From the NCBI GenBank assembly GCA_022827095.1, contig JAJDTP010000005.1, forward strand, positions 730,961 to 794,960: a stretch of DNA of 64,000 bases. The letters are read 5' to 3'. The stretch's first letter is position 1; the number at the start of each line of letters is the position of its first letter. The stretch comes from Dehalococcoidia bacterium. GTDB taxonomy: Bacteria > Chloroflexota > Dehalococcoidia > Lucifugimonadales > UBA3495. Positions 36,238-43,954 of this stretch are shown in pieces. The notes beneath the pieces were generated by a model. It worked only from the letters and a program-made list of their open reading frames with translations. It made no database searches and was not told the DNA's origin. The translations under genes and the position numbers were made by a program.

Positions 36238-36632
36238 GGGCTGCACTGTTGCGGATAAAGCCAACAAGATCCCCATTGGCGGGCTCTTGAGAAACGGTTT
36301 GGCCACCGCGCATCAGAAACCGAATCTATAAACGACCCGTTGGCAAGGCTCCATCGTCAACTGAACCGACCATCAGGATCGCTGACCCGATCCAAGACTG
36401 CATCCCCATGCAACCTCGCTTGCGCACGCCACGTTGGTCGGTTCGCAGCTGACAAAATGCCCTTCTGCGCAGCCATCCGGAACAGCCCGGAGAACTCTCG
36501 GTCGCGGCGTAGGTCTCCCGATCAAGGTACCGGTTGGAGCATTGACACGTCGTCTGTTCTAAATCTTTGGACCGCTTCTTTCTCAAAAAATCCCCCCCGC
36601 ACTGGTGCGCGTATTCCCAGTGTGAGCGGGTC
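36238..36632. other. Gene-free stretch before the selenoprotein genes
   Basis: About 400 nt without a convincing reading frame or RNA gene on either strand. The only open frames are short and have no domain signal. No tRNA or terminator is visible. Confidence 0.5.
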
Positions 36633-36641
36633 TGCTACAAT
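36633..36641 (+). promoter_or_regulatory. Extended -10 promoter for the selenoprotein pair
   Basis: TGCTACAAT fits the extended -10 form TGnTAnAAT, as at the nuo and selA promoters. It lies 44 nt before the first selenoprotein ATG. The -35 region is weak. Confidence 0.5.
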
Positions 36642-36685
36642 CGGCTATCGGCATACCAGCCACTCTCGCATATCGCTTCATATAG

Positions 36686-37339
36686 ATGTTCGTGTCACCC
36701 AGGAAATTCATTCTTCTCGCAGTGCTGCTGACCGTCGCGTTGGCGGTTTTTGTGCTGTCCTGCGCGCCTGCCTCTAACCAGGGGCAGGGGGACATGGCCG
36801 GCATGGATATGTCGGCGATGGCGATGGACGAGAGCGACGTCGATCTGAAGATCGGTGAGACGACGCCGCCATTCACGATGATCCTGTCCGACGGCATGGA
36901 GGTCTCGTCCGCCAGCCTGGCCGAAAAGGGCCGGGCCTCGCACCTGTTCTGGTTCGCAACCTGGTGACCGGAATGCCGCGCTGAGTTGCAGACGCTTGAC
37001 CCGATCGCCAGCGAATTTCCCGAGATCGACTTCTACGTCGTCGCCTACAACGAAACCGCCGCGGAGATCGACGCGTATATCCAGGAGAAGGGTTACACGG
37101 ACGTGATCGCCGCGCAGCCCGTGGGTACCATGCTGGCGGACCTGGAGATCACTCGCCAGATGGCGATGATGGCAGTGAACGCCGACGGGGTGATCTACCA
37201 CCGGCAGTTGATGGGTAGCGCGGATCAGTGGTCGCCCGAGTTCATCGCGCTGACCGCCGACCCGCACGCGCTGCCGACCAAGCAACAGGTGAAACAGGAG
37301 CAGGACCGGCGGCTGCTGGATATGCAGCTGCCGGCTTGA
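36686..37339 (+). CDS. Selenocysteine-containing thioredoxin-fold lipoprotein 1 (in-frame TGA at 36965)
   Basis: Read through an in-frame TGA, this gives a 217-residue exported redox protein. Residues 1-26 are a lipoprotein signal with lipobox VLSC, so it is probably anchored outside the cytoplasmic membrane. A Met-rich segment (DMAGMDMSAMAMDES) follows. The thioredoxin-like domain holds FATW-U-PEC, with codon 94 being TGA where TlpA-type proteins have the first Cys of CxxC. The frame stays open for 123 codons beyond, with normal codon use and conserved sequence. The position that is cis-proline in thioredoxins is not Pro. A hairpin 16 nt after the TGA fits a bacterial SECIS. It is followed by a paralogue with the same arrangement. 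Final TGA at 37337 is taken as the true stop. I infer selenocysteine; substrate unknown. Confidence 0.85.
36978..36995 (+). promoter_or_regulatory. Candidate bacterial SECIS hairpin 1
   Basis: GCG-CTG-AGTTG-CAG-A-CGC: six base pairs with one bulged A and a 5-nt loop containing GU. The loop starts 16 nt after the TGA at 36965-36967, inside the 16-37 nt window described for bacterial SECIS elements, which bind SelB. The paralogue has the same geometry with a compensatory change. Confidence 0.72.
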
Positions 37340-37379
37340 TGACAGTAGGCTCCGGCGTCGTCGACGCCGCACGGTGGAA

Positions 37380-38249
37380 ATGAAAACAATCAGAAAAATA
37401 CTGATCACGTGCGCGGCCACCGCCCTGGTTGGGGCAACGGTGGTCGCGTGCGGTTCTTCGGATGCTCCCGAGCAGCCGGCCGCGCCGCAGCAACCGGCGG
37501 CCACGGTGACGGCGCCCACGACTGCCCAGGAACAGGCGCCCGCGGCTGCGGCCGCACTGGCCGCTCCGGCAGCCACCTCGGCTCCGGACCAGTCTCCGGC
37601 GAAAACATCGCCGACGGCGACTTCAGTGCCGGTTGCTGCGGCCACCACCGCTCTGCCAACCGACTCGCCGGCGAGCGCCCCGGTTGTGACGGCCGCGGCC
37701 GCGGCGCCAGCCACAGCGGTTGCCGCCACCGAGACGCCGGCGATTCAGCCGCCGCCGGCCGCCACGGATACGCCGGCGCCGCATCCCACCGTCACGCCGG
37801 CCCCGGCGGCCGAAGTCGGGACCGATGTCGGTGAGACGCCTCCCACATTCACCATGACCTTGGCCGACGGCACGAACGTGGAGTCGGCGAGCATTGTGGG
37901 GAGCGGGAAGCCGGTCTTCATGATGTACTTCGCCACCTGGTGACCAGTCTGCCGCGCCGAGTTACGGACGCTCAGTTCCATAGTTCCCAATTACGCAGAC
38001 CGGGTCGACACCTACGTGGTAGCCTTCAACGAGAGCGGAGACACCATAGACAACTACATCGCAGATCAGGGTTACAGCAGCATGATCGCGGCTGTGCCGG
38101 TGGGAACCATGCTGGCCGACTTGAAAATCGTCAGCCAGTCGTCGATGATCGCCGTGGACGGCGAGGGCGTGATCACCTTCCGCAAGGGATACGGCAGAGG
38201 TGGCGACGCGGCAACGCTACAGGGGCAGTTCGAGCTGTTGGCGCAGTAG
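37380..38249 (+). CDS. Selenocysteine-containing thioredoxin-fold lipoprotein 2 (in-frame TGA at 37941)
   Basis: A 289-residue paralogue of the preceding gene if the TGA at codon 188 is read as selenocysteine. It has a lipoprotein signal with lipobox VVAC and then a linker of about 115 residues rich in Pro, Ala and Thr. The redox domain follows: ETPPTFTMTLADGTNVESASI, then FATW-U-PVC, then RAELRTL. After the TGA the frame runs 101 more codons with the same motifs as copy 1 (VPVGTMLADLKI, AVDGEGVI). The linker would hold the domain away from the membrane. GTG 37374 is an alternative start. The gap to copy 1 is 40 nt, so the two are cotranscribed. Convergent with thrS. Confidence 0.85.
37954..37971 (+). 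promoter_or_regulatory. Candidate bacterial SECIS hairpin 2
   Basis: GCG-CCG-AGTTA-CGG-A-CGC: the same stem, bulge and loop as in copy 1, again 16 nt after the TGA. The inner stem has CCG/CGG in place of CTG/CAG, so a T-A pair became C-G. The paired change supports a conserved RNA structure. Confidence 0.72.
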
Positions 38250-38282
38250 CGCCGCGTTAAATCGGACGCATCGCGTATGAAT

Positions 38283-38307
38283 AGGGGCGGCTGGAATGGC
38301 CGCCCCT
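38283..38307. repeat. GGGGCG-core hairpin, copy 4
   Basis: A 9-bp perfect inverted repeat (AGGGGCGGC / GCCGCCCCT) with a 7-nt loop between the convergent ends of selenoprotein 2 and thrS. It is placed to act as a bidirectional transcript end. Confidence 0.75.
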
Positions 38308-38332
38308 GGTGCATATCGAGTGTGCGGTCGGG

Positions 38333-40102
38333 TCAGCGGGCAGCGGGCGTTCCTTCCAGCTCGGCGGCGAGCATCGTGATGACCTCGGACACTGGGACGG
38401 CGCCGTGGTTGTCGCCATCGCGGGTGCGGACGGCGGCGGCTCCCGCATCGGCCTCCCGGTCGCCAACGACCAGCATGTAGGGCGTCTTCTGCAACTGGGC
38501 CTGACGGATCTTCTGGTTCATGCGCTCGCTGCGGTCGTCGACCTCCACACGGAACCCGGCGTCGCGCAACTCTCGCGCTACCGACTCCGCATACCCGTTG
38601 TGGCGATCGGCGATGGGGATCACCGTAGCCTGGACCGGAGCCAGCCACAACGGGAACGCCCCGGCGTAGTGCTCCACCAGGACACCGAAGAATCGCTCCA
38701 GCGAGCCCAGGATGGCGCGGTGCACCATGTAGGGACGGGAACGGTTGCCCTGGTCATCCTGGAAAACCAGATCGAATCGTTCGGGTAGGTTGAAGTCGAA
38801 TTGCACGGTAGTGCACTGCCAGTCCCGACCCAGCGCGTCCTTGATCTTAATGTCAATCTTCGGGCCGTAGAATGCTCCGCCGCCCTCGTCAATGCCATAG
38901 TGCAGGCCGCGCGACACCAGGGCCTGCCGCAGGGATTCGGTGGCGTGGTCCCACATATCGGTCTCGCCGACGAACTTTTCGGGTCGGGTCGACAGCATGA
39001 TGTCGTAGTCCTCGAACCCGAAGGCGGCCATGATCTCGAACGTGAGATCGAGCACATCACCGACCTCGCCGGCGACCTGGTCGGGCAGACAGAAGATATG
39101 CGCGTCGTCCTGGGTGAAGCCGCGAACCCGCATGAGGCCGTGAAGCACTCCGCTGCGTTCGAAGCGATACACGGTTCCCAGCTCCGCGATGCGCAGGGGC
39201 AGCTCACGGTAGCTGCGCAGCGCGGACCGGTAGACCTGGATGTGGAAGGGGCAGTTCATCGGCTTGAGGAAGTATTCCTGCTCGTCGATTTCCATGGGCG
39301 CGTACATGCTGTCCCGGTAAAAATCGAGATGACCGCTGGTCTGCCACAGCCGGGCCCGTCCGATGTGGGGCGAATAGACGATGTTGTAGCCCCGCCGGTA
39401 GTGGATATCCCGCCAATAGTCTTCGATGAGCGAACGCATGATGCCGCCCTTGGGATGCCACACGATCAGGCCGGGACCGATCTCGTCGTGCACGCTGAAC
39501 AGGTTCAGCTGACGGCCCAGCGTGCGGTGGTCCCGGCGCTCAGCTTCGGCGAGACGCTCCAGGTGCGCCTCCAGCTCCTGCTGCGACTCCCAGGCGGTGC
39601 CGTAGATGCGTTGCAGCATTGGGCGGCTTTCGTCGCCACGCCAGTAAGCGCCGGCGACGTTGAGCAGCTTGACCGCGGCAATTTCCCCGGTGTTGTCGAC
39701 ATGAGGCCCCTGGCAAAGGTCGGTGAACGCACCGTGGCGATAGATGCTCAGGGTCGTCTCGTCGGGTAGATCGTCGATGATCTCCTGCTTGTACGGCTGG
39801 GACGCGAACATCGCCTTGGCCGAATCGCGGCCCAACTCTTCACGGACAAAAGGCGCCTTGGACTGGATCGTGTCTAGCATCAGAGACTCGATGCGTTCCA
39901 GATCTTCAGGCGTGAAAGGTTGGGCCACGTCGAAGTCGTAGTAAAACCCGTCGGCGGTCGGCGGGCCGATGCCGACCTTGGCCTCCGGGAACAGTTGCAG
40001 CACGGCGTCGGCCATCACGTGGGCGGCCGAATGGCGCATACGATGCCGCAACGATGCGATGGGATCGTCAGCGGCGTGTTCCGGGGTTCCGTGGTCCAGC
40101 AT
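38333..40102 (-). CDS. thrS: Threonyl-tRNA synthetase
   Basis: Charges tRNA-Thr with threonine. The 589-residue protein begins directly with the editing domain (HSAAHVMADAV, with the HxxxH metal/editing motif). It continues into the class II catalytic core with MNCPFHIQVY (Zn-binding Cys and first His), VRGFTQDDAHIFC, and RPYMVHRAILGSLERF with motif 3. The C-terminal anticodon domain follows. The N-terminal TGS domain found in many ThrS is missing. ATG 40102 has AGGT 7 nt upstream; a longer in-frame reading adds 38 residues with no TGS resemblance. Divergent from prfB. Confidence 0.95.
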   Translation of the reverse strand: MLDHGTPEHAADDPIASLRHRMRHSAAHVMADAVLQLFPEAKVGIGPPTADGFYYDFDVAQPFTPEDLERIESLMLDTIQSKAPFVREELGRDSAKAMFASQPYKQEIIDDLPDETTLSIYRHGAFTDLCQGPHVDNTGEIAAVKLLNVAGAYWRGDESRPMLQRIYGTAWESQQELEAHLERLAEAERRDHRTLGRQLNLFSVHDEIGPGLIVWHPKGGIMRSLIEDYWRDIHYRRGYNIVYSPHIGRARLWQTSGHLDFYRDSMYAPMEIDEQEYFLKPMNCPFHIQVYRSALRSYRELPLRIAELGTVYRFERSGVLHGLMRVRGFTQDDAHIFCLPDQVAGEVGDVLDLTFEIMAAFGFEDYDIMLSTRPEKFVGETDMWDHATESLRQALVSRGLHYGIDEGGGAFYGPKIDIKIKDALGRDWQCTTVQFDFNLPERFDLVFQDDQGNRSRPYMVHRAILGSLERFFGVLVEHYAGAFPLWLAPVQATVIPIADRHNGYAESVARELRDAGFRVEVDDRSERMNQKIRQAQLQKTPYMLVVGDREADAGAAAVRTRDGDNHGAVPVSEVITMLAAELEGTPAAR

Positions 40103-40148
40103 CGTGCTACCTGCCTGATGGTCGTAAACGGGGGAAATTCTGGGAACA

Positions 40149-40154
40149 ATTATA
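40149..40154 (-). promoter_or_regulatory. Possible -10 for thrS
   Basis: TATAAT on the minus strand lies 47 nt before the thrS start. No strong -35. The sequence between this and the thrS start shows no T-box structure that I can recognise. Confidence 0.45.
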
Positions 40155-40223
40155 ACTGATGGCTTTTTGGCCGATCCGCGCATCGCTGTTCTCAGGCCAG
40201 GATACGGCTCGAACACGCTGCGC

Positions 40224-40229
40224 TATAAT
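40224..40229 (+). promoter_or_regulatory. Possible -10 for prfB
   Basis: A perfect TATAAT lies 43 nt before the prfB ATG at 40272. No clear TTGACA-like hexamer at 17 bp. Confidence 0.5.
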
Positions 40230-40271
40230 TGACAATCGCAAGAATTCGCAAGGGTCCCGGAGGGTCTCGCC

Positions 40272-41376
40272 ATGGAAGAACTGCGCCAGCAGCTTGAAGA
40301 CATGTCCACCAAGTTGGACGCGGTCATGGAGCGTCTTTGACCTGGTAGCCCGGGAAGAATCCATCGCGCAACTGGAAAAAGAGGCTTCCGCGCCCGGTTT
40401 CTGGGACGATGCGGCGGCCGCCCAACGCAAAATGCAGGAACTGGGCAAGTTGCAGCAGTCCGTGGAGTTGTGGCACGGCCTGCGGTCCCAGGTAGCCGAC
40501 CTGCTCGAGCTCACGACGCTGGCGATCGAAAGTGACGATGAAAGCGTCGCTGACGAGTTGACCGCCGAGACGGTGACGGCTGCCGCGAGCCTGGCCAGGG
40601 CGGAGATGGAACTGACCCTGTCGGGTCCTTACGATGATCGCCCGGCGATATTGACAATCCACTCCGGTGCCGGAGGAACCGACTCCCACGACTGGGTCGA
40701 GATGCTCACCGGCATGTATTCCGGCTGGGCTAGCACCAGTGATCGGCCAGTCCAGGTTCTGAACACCGCCTATGGCGACGAGGCTGGCCTGCGGACCAGC
40801 ACGCTGGAAATCGGCGGGCAGCACGCCTTCGGGTACCTCAACGCCGAAGTGGGGGTACACCGGCTGGTGAGGATCTCGCCCTTCGATCCCGCGCGGCGGC
40901 GACAGACATCGTTCGCCCGAGTCGAGGTGTTGCCGGCAGCGCTCGATGACGACTCGGATGTCGAACTGCGGTCCGACGACCTGAAAATGGATTTCTTCCG
41001 TTCCAGCGGCCCCGGGGGTCAGAATGTGCAGAAAGTCGCGTCTGCGGTGAGGTTGACCCACTTGCCTACCGGCATCGTCGTCTCTTGCCAGACCGAGCGG
41101 TCACAACACCAGAACCGCGACTACGCGATGAGGATCCTGCGGGCCAAGTTGCTGGCGCTCCGAGAAGAAGAACGCGCCCAGGAATTGTCAGCGCTGCGCG
41201 GCGAGCGGGTCTCCGCCGAGTGGGGGAACCAGATACGGAGTTACGTCCTGCACCCGTACAAGTCGGTCAAGGACCACCGCACGGACCATCAGATGGGCAA
41301 CGCGGACGCTGTGCTGGGCGGCGACATCGACGGGTTCATCGAAGCCTGGCTGGTGAGCCGGCTGGGGGCCGATTAG
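40272..41376 (+). CDS. prfB: Peptide chain release factor 2, programmed +1 frameshift
   Basis: RF2 ends translation at UGA and UAA codons. The ATG at 40272 is preceded by GGAGGG, and 21 codons are read before CTT TGA C. A +1 shift there moves into the frame that encodes the rest (DLVAREESIAQLEKEAS onward), giving about 367 residues. The SPF anticodon-like tripeptide is in VRISPFDPARRR, and the GGQ catalytic loop is in SSGPGGQNVQK. This arrangement is the classical autoregulatory frameshift of bacterial prfB. Low RF2 lets the ribosome shift at TGA. Its stop overlaps that of the convergent ribBA. Confidence 0.95.
40328..40341 (+). promoter_or_regulatory. prfB +1 frameshift site
   Basis: GGAG-CGT-CTT-TGA-C. 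An internal Shine-Dalgarno-like GGAG is placed 3 nt before the CTT slippery codon and is followed by in-frame TGA and C, the same spacing as the E. coli prfB signal. Confidence 0.93.
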
Positions 41377-42605
41377 CTGGAAACGTCGGGCAAGCTGGCC
41401 TGCACAGGAGACAGCAGGTGACCCATGCTGTCTCGCTTGGTCCGCATGTATTCCTCGTTGGTCTCGTTCGGAGGCACGGCCAGGCTGACCCGGTCGGTCA
41501 CCTGGATGCCGAGACCGCTGATACCGGCCATCTTGTGCGGATTGTTGGTAGCCAGCCGCGCATGGGTGATGTCGAGATCGCGCATGATCTGAACGGCGAG
41601 ATCGTACTTGCGCTCATCGGGCTGGAAACCCAGGGCCACGTTGGCTTCGATGGTGTCCAGTCCCCGGTCCTGGAGGGAGTATGCGCGGATCTTGTTGTGA
41701 AGGCCGATACCGCGTCCTTCCTGGCGCAGGTAGATCAGAGCGCCGCATCCCTGGTCGAAAATCATCCGAATTGCCAGGTCCAACTGCTCGCCGCAGTCGC
41801 ATTTGAGGCTGCCGAAGGCGTCGCCGGTCAGGCACTCGCTGTGCACTCGAACCAGCACTTCGTCACCAGCCTGCCAGTCCCCGACAACCAACGCGGCGTG
41901 CTCACCGCTGTCTATCGAGCTGCGATACCCAATTATCCGAGCCACACCGTACCTGGTCGGCAGGTTCGCCTCCGCCACGCGGGAGATCAGCGTTTCAGTG
42001 TTGCGCCGGTGGGCGATCAGTTGCGCGATGCTGAATATTTTGAGGTCGTGCTGGGCGGCGAACTCCTCCAGTTCCGGCAGCCGGGCCATCGTGCCATCGG
42101 CGTTCATGATCTCGCACACCACTCCGGCAGGATAAACCCCGGCCGCATTGCACAAATCGACGATTGCTTCAGTATGGCCGGGGCGTTTCAGGACGCCGCC
42201 GGGGTTGCTGCGCAGGGGGAACATGTGCCCGGGATGGACGAAATCAGCGGGCAGCACGTTGGGGTCGATTAGCGCGCGGATGGTGGCGCTGCGATCATGT
42301 GCCGATATGCCGGTTGACGTACCACGCTTGTAGTCGACGGAGGTTGTGAACGCGGTTGGCTGAGATGACGGAGCGTTGCGGCTCCTGAGGTTGGGGATCT
42401 GGAGCTCGTCCAAACGTTCACCCTGCATCGGCACGCACACCAGGCCTCGGGCGTGGGTCACCATGAAAGCTATCGCCTCAGGAGTGGCGTGCTCGGCGAA
42501 CAGGAACAGGTCTCCCTCGTTCTCGCGCCCCTCGTCGTCGACCACGATGACAAATTTGCCGGCGGTCAGATCTTCGAGCGCCTCTTCAAGGCTGCATAGG
42601 GGCAT
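41373..42605 (-). CDS. ribBA: Bifunctional DHBP synthase / GTP cyclohydrolase II
   Basis: A 410-residue fusion of two riboflavin enzymes. The N-terminal half (about 1-205) is 3,4-dihydroxy-2-butanone 4-phosphate synthase: VVDDEGRENEGDLFLFAEHATPE and the HTEAIVDLCNAAG region. The C-terminal half is GTP cyclohydrolase II with Zn ligands in SECLTGDAFGSLKCDCGEQL and the QEGRGIGL motif. It starts the path from GTP and also makes the four-carbon unit. Last gene of the minus-strand rib operon. A separate RibB homologue lies directly upstream. Confidence 0.95.
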   Translation of the reverse strand: MPLCSLEEALEDLTAGKFVIVVDDEGRENEGDLFLFAEHATPEAIAFMVTHARGLVCVPMQGERLDELQIPNLRSRNAPSSQPTAFTTSVDYKRGTSTGISAHDRSATIRALIDPNVLPADFVHPGHMFPLRSNPGGVLKRPGHTEAIVDLCNAAGVYPAGVVCEIMNADGTMARLPELEEFAAQHDLKIFSIAQLIAHRRNTETLISRVAEANLPTRYGVARIIGYRSSIDSGEHAALVVGDWQAGDEVLVRVHSECLTGDAFGSLKCDCGEQLDLAIRMIFDQGCGALIYLRQEGRGIGLHNKIRAYSLQDRGLDTIEANVALGFQPDERKYDLAVQIMRDLDITHARLATNNPHKMAGISGLGIQVTDRVSLAVPPNETNEEYMRTKRDSMGHLLSPVQASLPDVSS

Positions 42606-42697
42606 TATTCCTCCGAGGGAAGCGGAATTGCTTTACGCCGGTGATACCGGCGATTGGGGCGCTGCGCGGGATCGATTGCAGGCTGTGGCTCGGCCGT

Positions 42698-43333
42698 TCA
42701 ATCGGAATCCGGAGGAGACGGATCATGCTCACGGCGGTATTCGATCAGGTCCATTATGGACAGGATGTTCAACTCGTGCTTCGCAGCCAACTTGATCAGG
42801 TCGGGGAGGCGCGCCATGGTGCCGTCGTCCTTCATGATCTCGCACACGACGCCGGCGGGATACAGACCGGCCAAACGGCACAAGTCCACGATGGCCTCAG
42901 TGTGGCCGGGACGAACCAGGACTCCGCCGGTGTGATAGCGCAACGGGAAGAGGTGGCCGGGCTGGATGAAGTCCTGAGGACGGGCATCGGGATCAATCAG
43001 CGCCCGGATCGTGGCCGCGCGGTCCTGTGCGGAGATGCCGGTCGTTGTGTCGATGGCATAGTCGACGGGCATGGTGAAAGCGGTTGGCATGGGCGAGTCG
43101 GAGTGCCGACTGGGCAACATCGGGATGTCCAATTCGGCCAGCCGCTCCGCGGTCATCGGCATGCAGAGCTGCCCACGCGCGTGCGTGACCATGAAGTTCA
43201 CGGCCTCGGGGGTTACGAACTCGGCCGGCATGACCAGGTCGCCCTCGTTTTCACGGTCCTCGTCGTCGACCACGATGAGGAATTTGCCGGCTTGCAGGTC
43301 TTGCAGACCCTGTTCGATGCTTGCCAACTGCAT
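42698..43333 (-). CDS. ribB: 3,4-dihydroxy-2-butanone 4-phosphate synthase (stand-alone)
   Basis: A 211-residue monofunctional DHBP synthase. It has VVDDEDRENEGDLVMPAEFVTPE with the acidic metal-binding loop, HARGQLCMPM, the TGISAQDRAATIRAL loop and RPGHTEAIVDLCRLAGL. It is highly similar to the first half of RibBA, with which it overlaps in function. The two genes are 92 nt apart on the same strand, so the operon encodes the same activity twice. Possible explanations are a recent duplication or dose control. Confidence 0.93.
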   Translation of the reverse strand: MQLASIEQGLQDLQAGKFLIVVDDEDRENEGDLVMPAEFVTPEAVNFMVTHARGQLCMPMTAERLAELDIPMLPSRHSDSPMPTAFTMPVDYAIDTTTGISAQDRAATIRALIDPDARPQDFIQPGHLFPLRYHTGGVLVRPGHTEAIVDLCRLAGLYPAGVVCEIMKDDGTMARLPDLIKLAAKHELNILSIMDLIEYRREHDPSPPDSD

Positions 43334-43369
43334 CTAAATTCTGGATCCAGCCCAATGGATGGCTGCAGC

Positions 43370-43954
43370 TCAGGCGAACCTGGCGGCCAGCAGACTCTCC
43401 ACGTATTTTGCCAAGATATCCGCTTCCAGATTTACCTTGTCGCCGACCACGCGCTCACGCAGATTCGTGTGCTGCATGGTGAAAGGAATGACCGAAATCG
43501 TGAAACGGAGTTCCGCACTTTGTACCACCGTAAGGCTGATTCCGTCAACCGCGATAAACCCCTTCTCTACGATATACGGGACCAGCGACGCCGGAGATTC
43601 GATCTCCAGGATAAAGCAATCCGCCTCCGGAGTGATCGCGGTGATGTCGCCCGTGCTGTCCACGTGCCCTTGAACAATGTGGCCACCCATCCGGTCATGT
43701 GCGGCAAGAGCGCGTTCCAGGTTGACCGCACTCCCCGGCCCAACCTGTCCCAACGACGTCCGGCGCAGTGTCTCCGGCGCCAGGTCGACCGCGAACGAGC
43801 CGGCGTCGAACTCGACGACGGTCAAACATGCTCCGTTGACGGAGATGCTGTCGCCCACATGGGCATCCTCCAGAACGGTTGCGGCCCGGACGACCAGCCT
43901 GTAATCGGACAGAGAGGCAACTTGCCCCACTTCTTCCACAATGCCGGTGAACAT
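43370..43954 (-). CDS. ribE: Riboflavin synthase alpha subunit
   Basis: Dismutates two 6,7-dimethyl-8-ribityllumazines to riboflavin. The 194-residue protein has the two repeated lumazine-binding halves: MFTGIVEEVG and GDSISVNGACLTV, then GHIVQGHVD and VDGISLTV, with the two conserved Ser/Thr-Val segments. It starts directly after the ribD stop codon, with which it abuts. No ribH gene for lumazine synthase is in the window, so this operon is incomplete here. Confidence 0.94.
   Translation of the reverse strand: MFTGIVEEVGQVASLSDYRLVVRAATVLEDAHVGDSISVNGACLTVVEFDAGSFAVDLAPETLRRTSLGQVGPGSAVNLERALAAHDRMGGHIVQGHVDSTGDITAITPEADCFILEIESPASLVPYIVEKGFIAVDGISLTVVQSAELRFTISVIPFTMQHTNLRERVVGDKVNLEADILAKYVESLLAARFA

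Noticed and set aside
36686..38249. The two TGA-interrupted genes as frame-broken pseudogenes or as four separate short genes
   Set aside because: Both TGAs are at the same codon of the redox motif, the frame continues with conserved sequence in both, the downstream parts lack their own start signals and signal peptides, and selA is present.
40272..40340. TGA at codon 23 of prfB as a disabling mutation or a third selenocysteine codon
   Set aside because: It matches the known RF2 frameshift site, the frame changes by +1 directly after it, and no SECIS-like hairpin follows.
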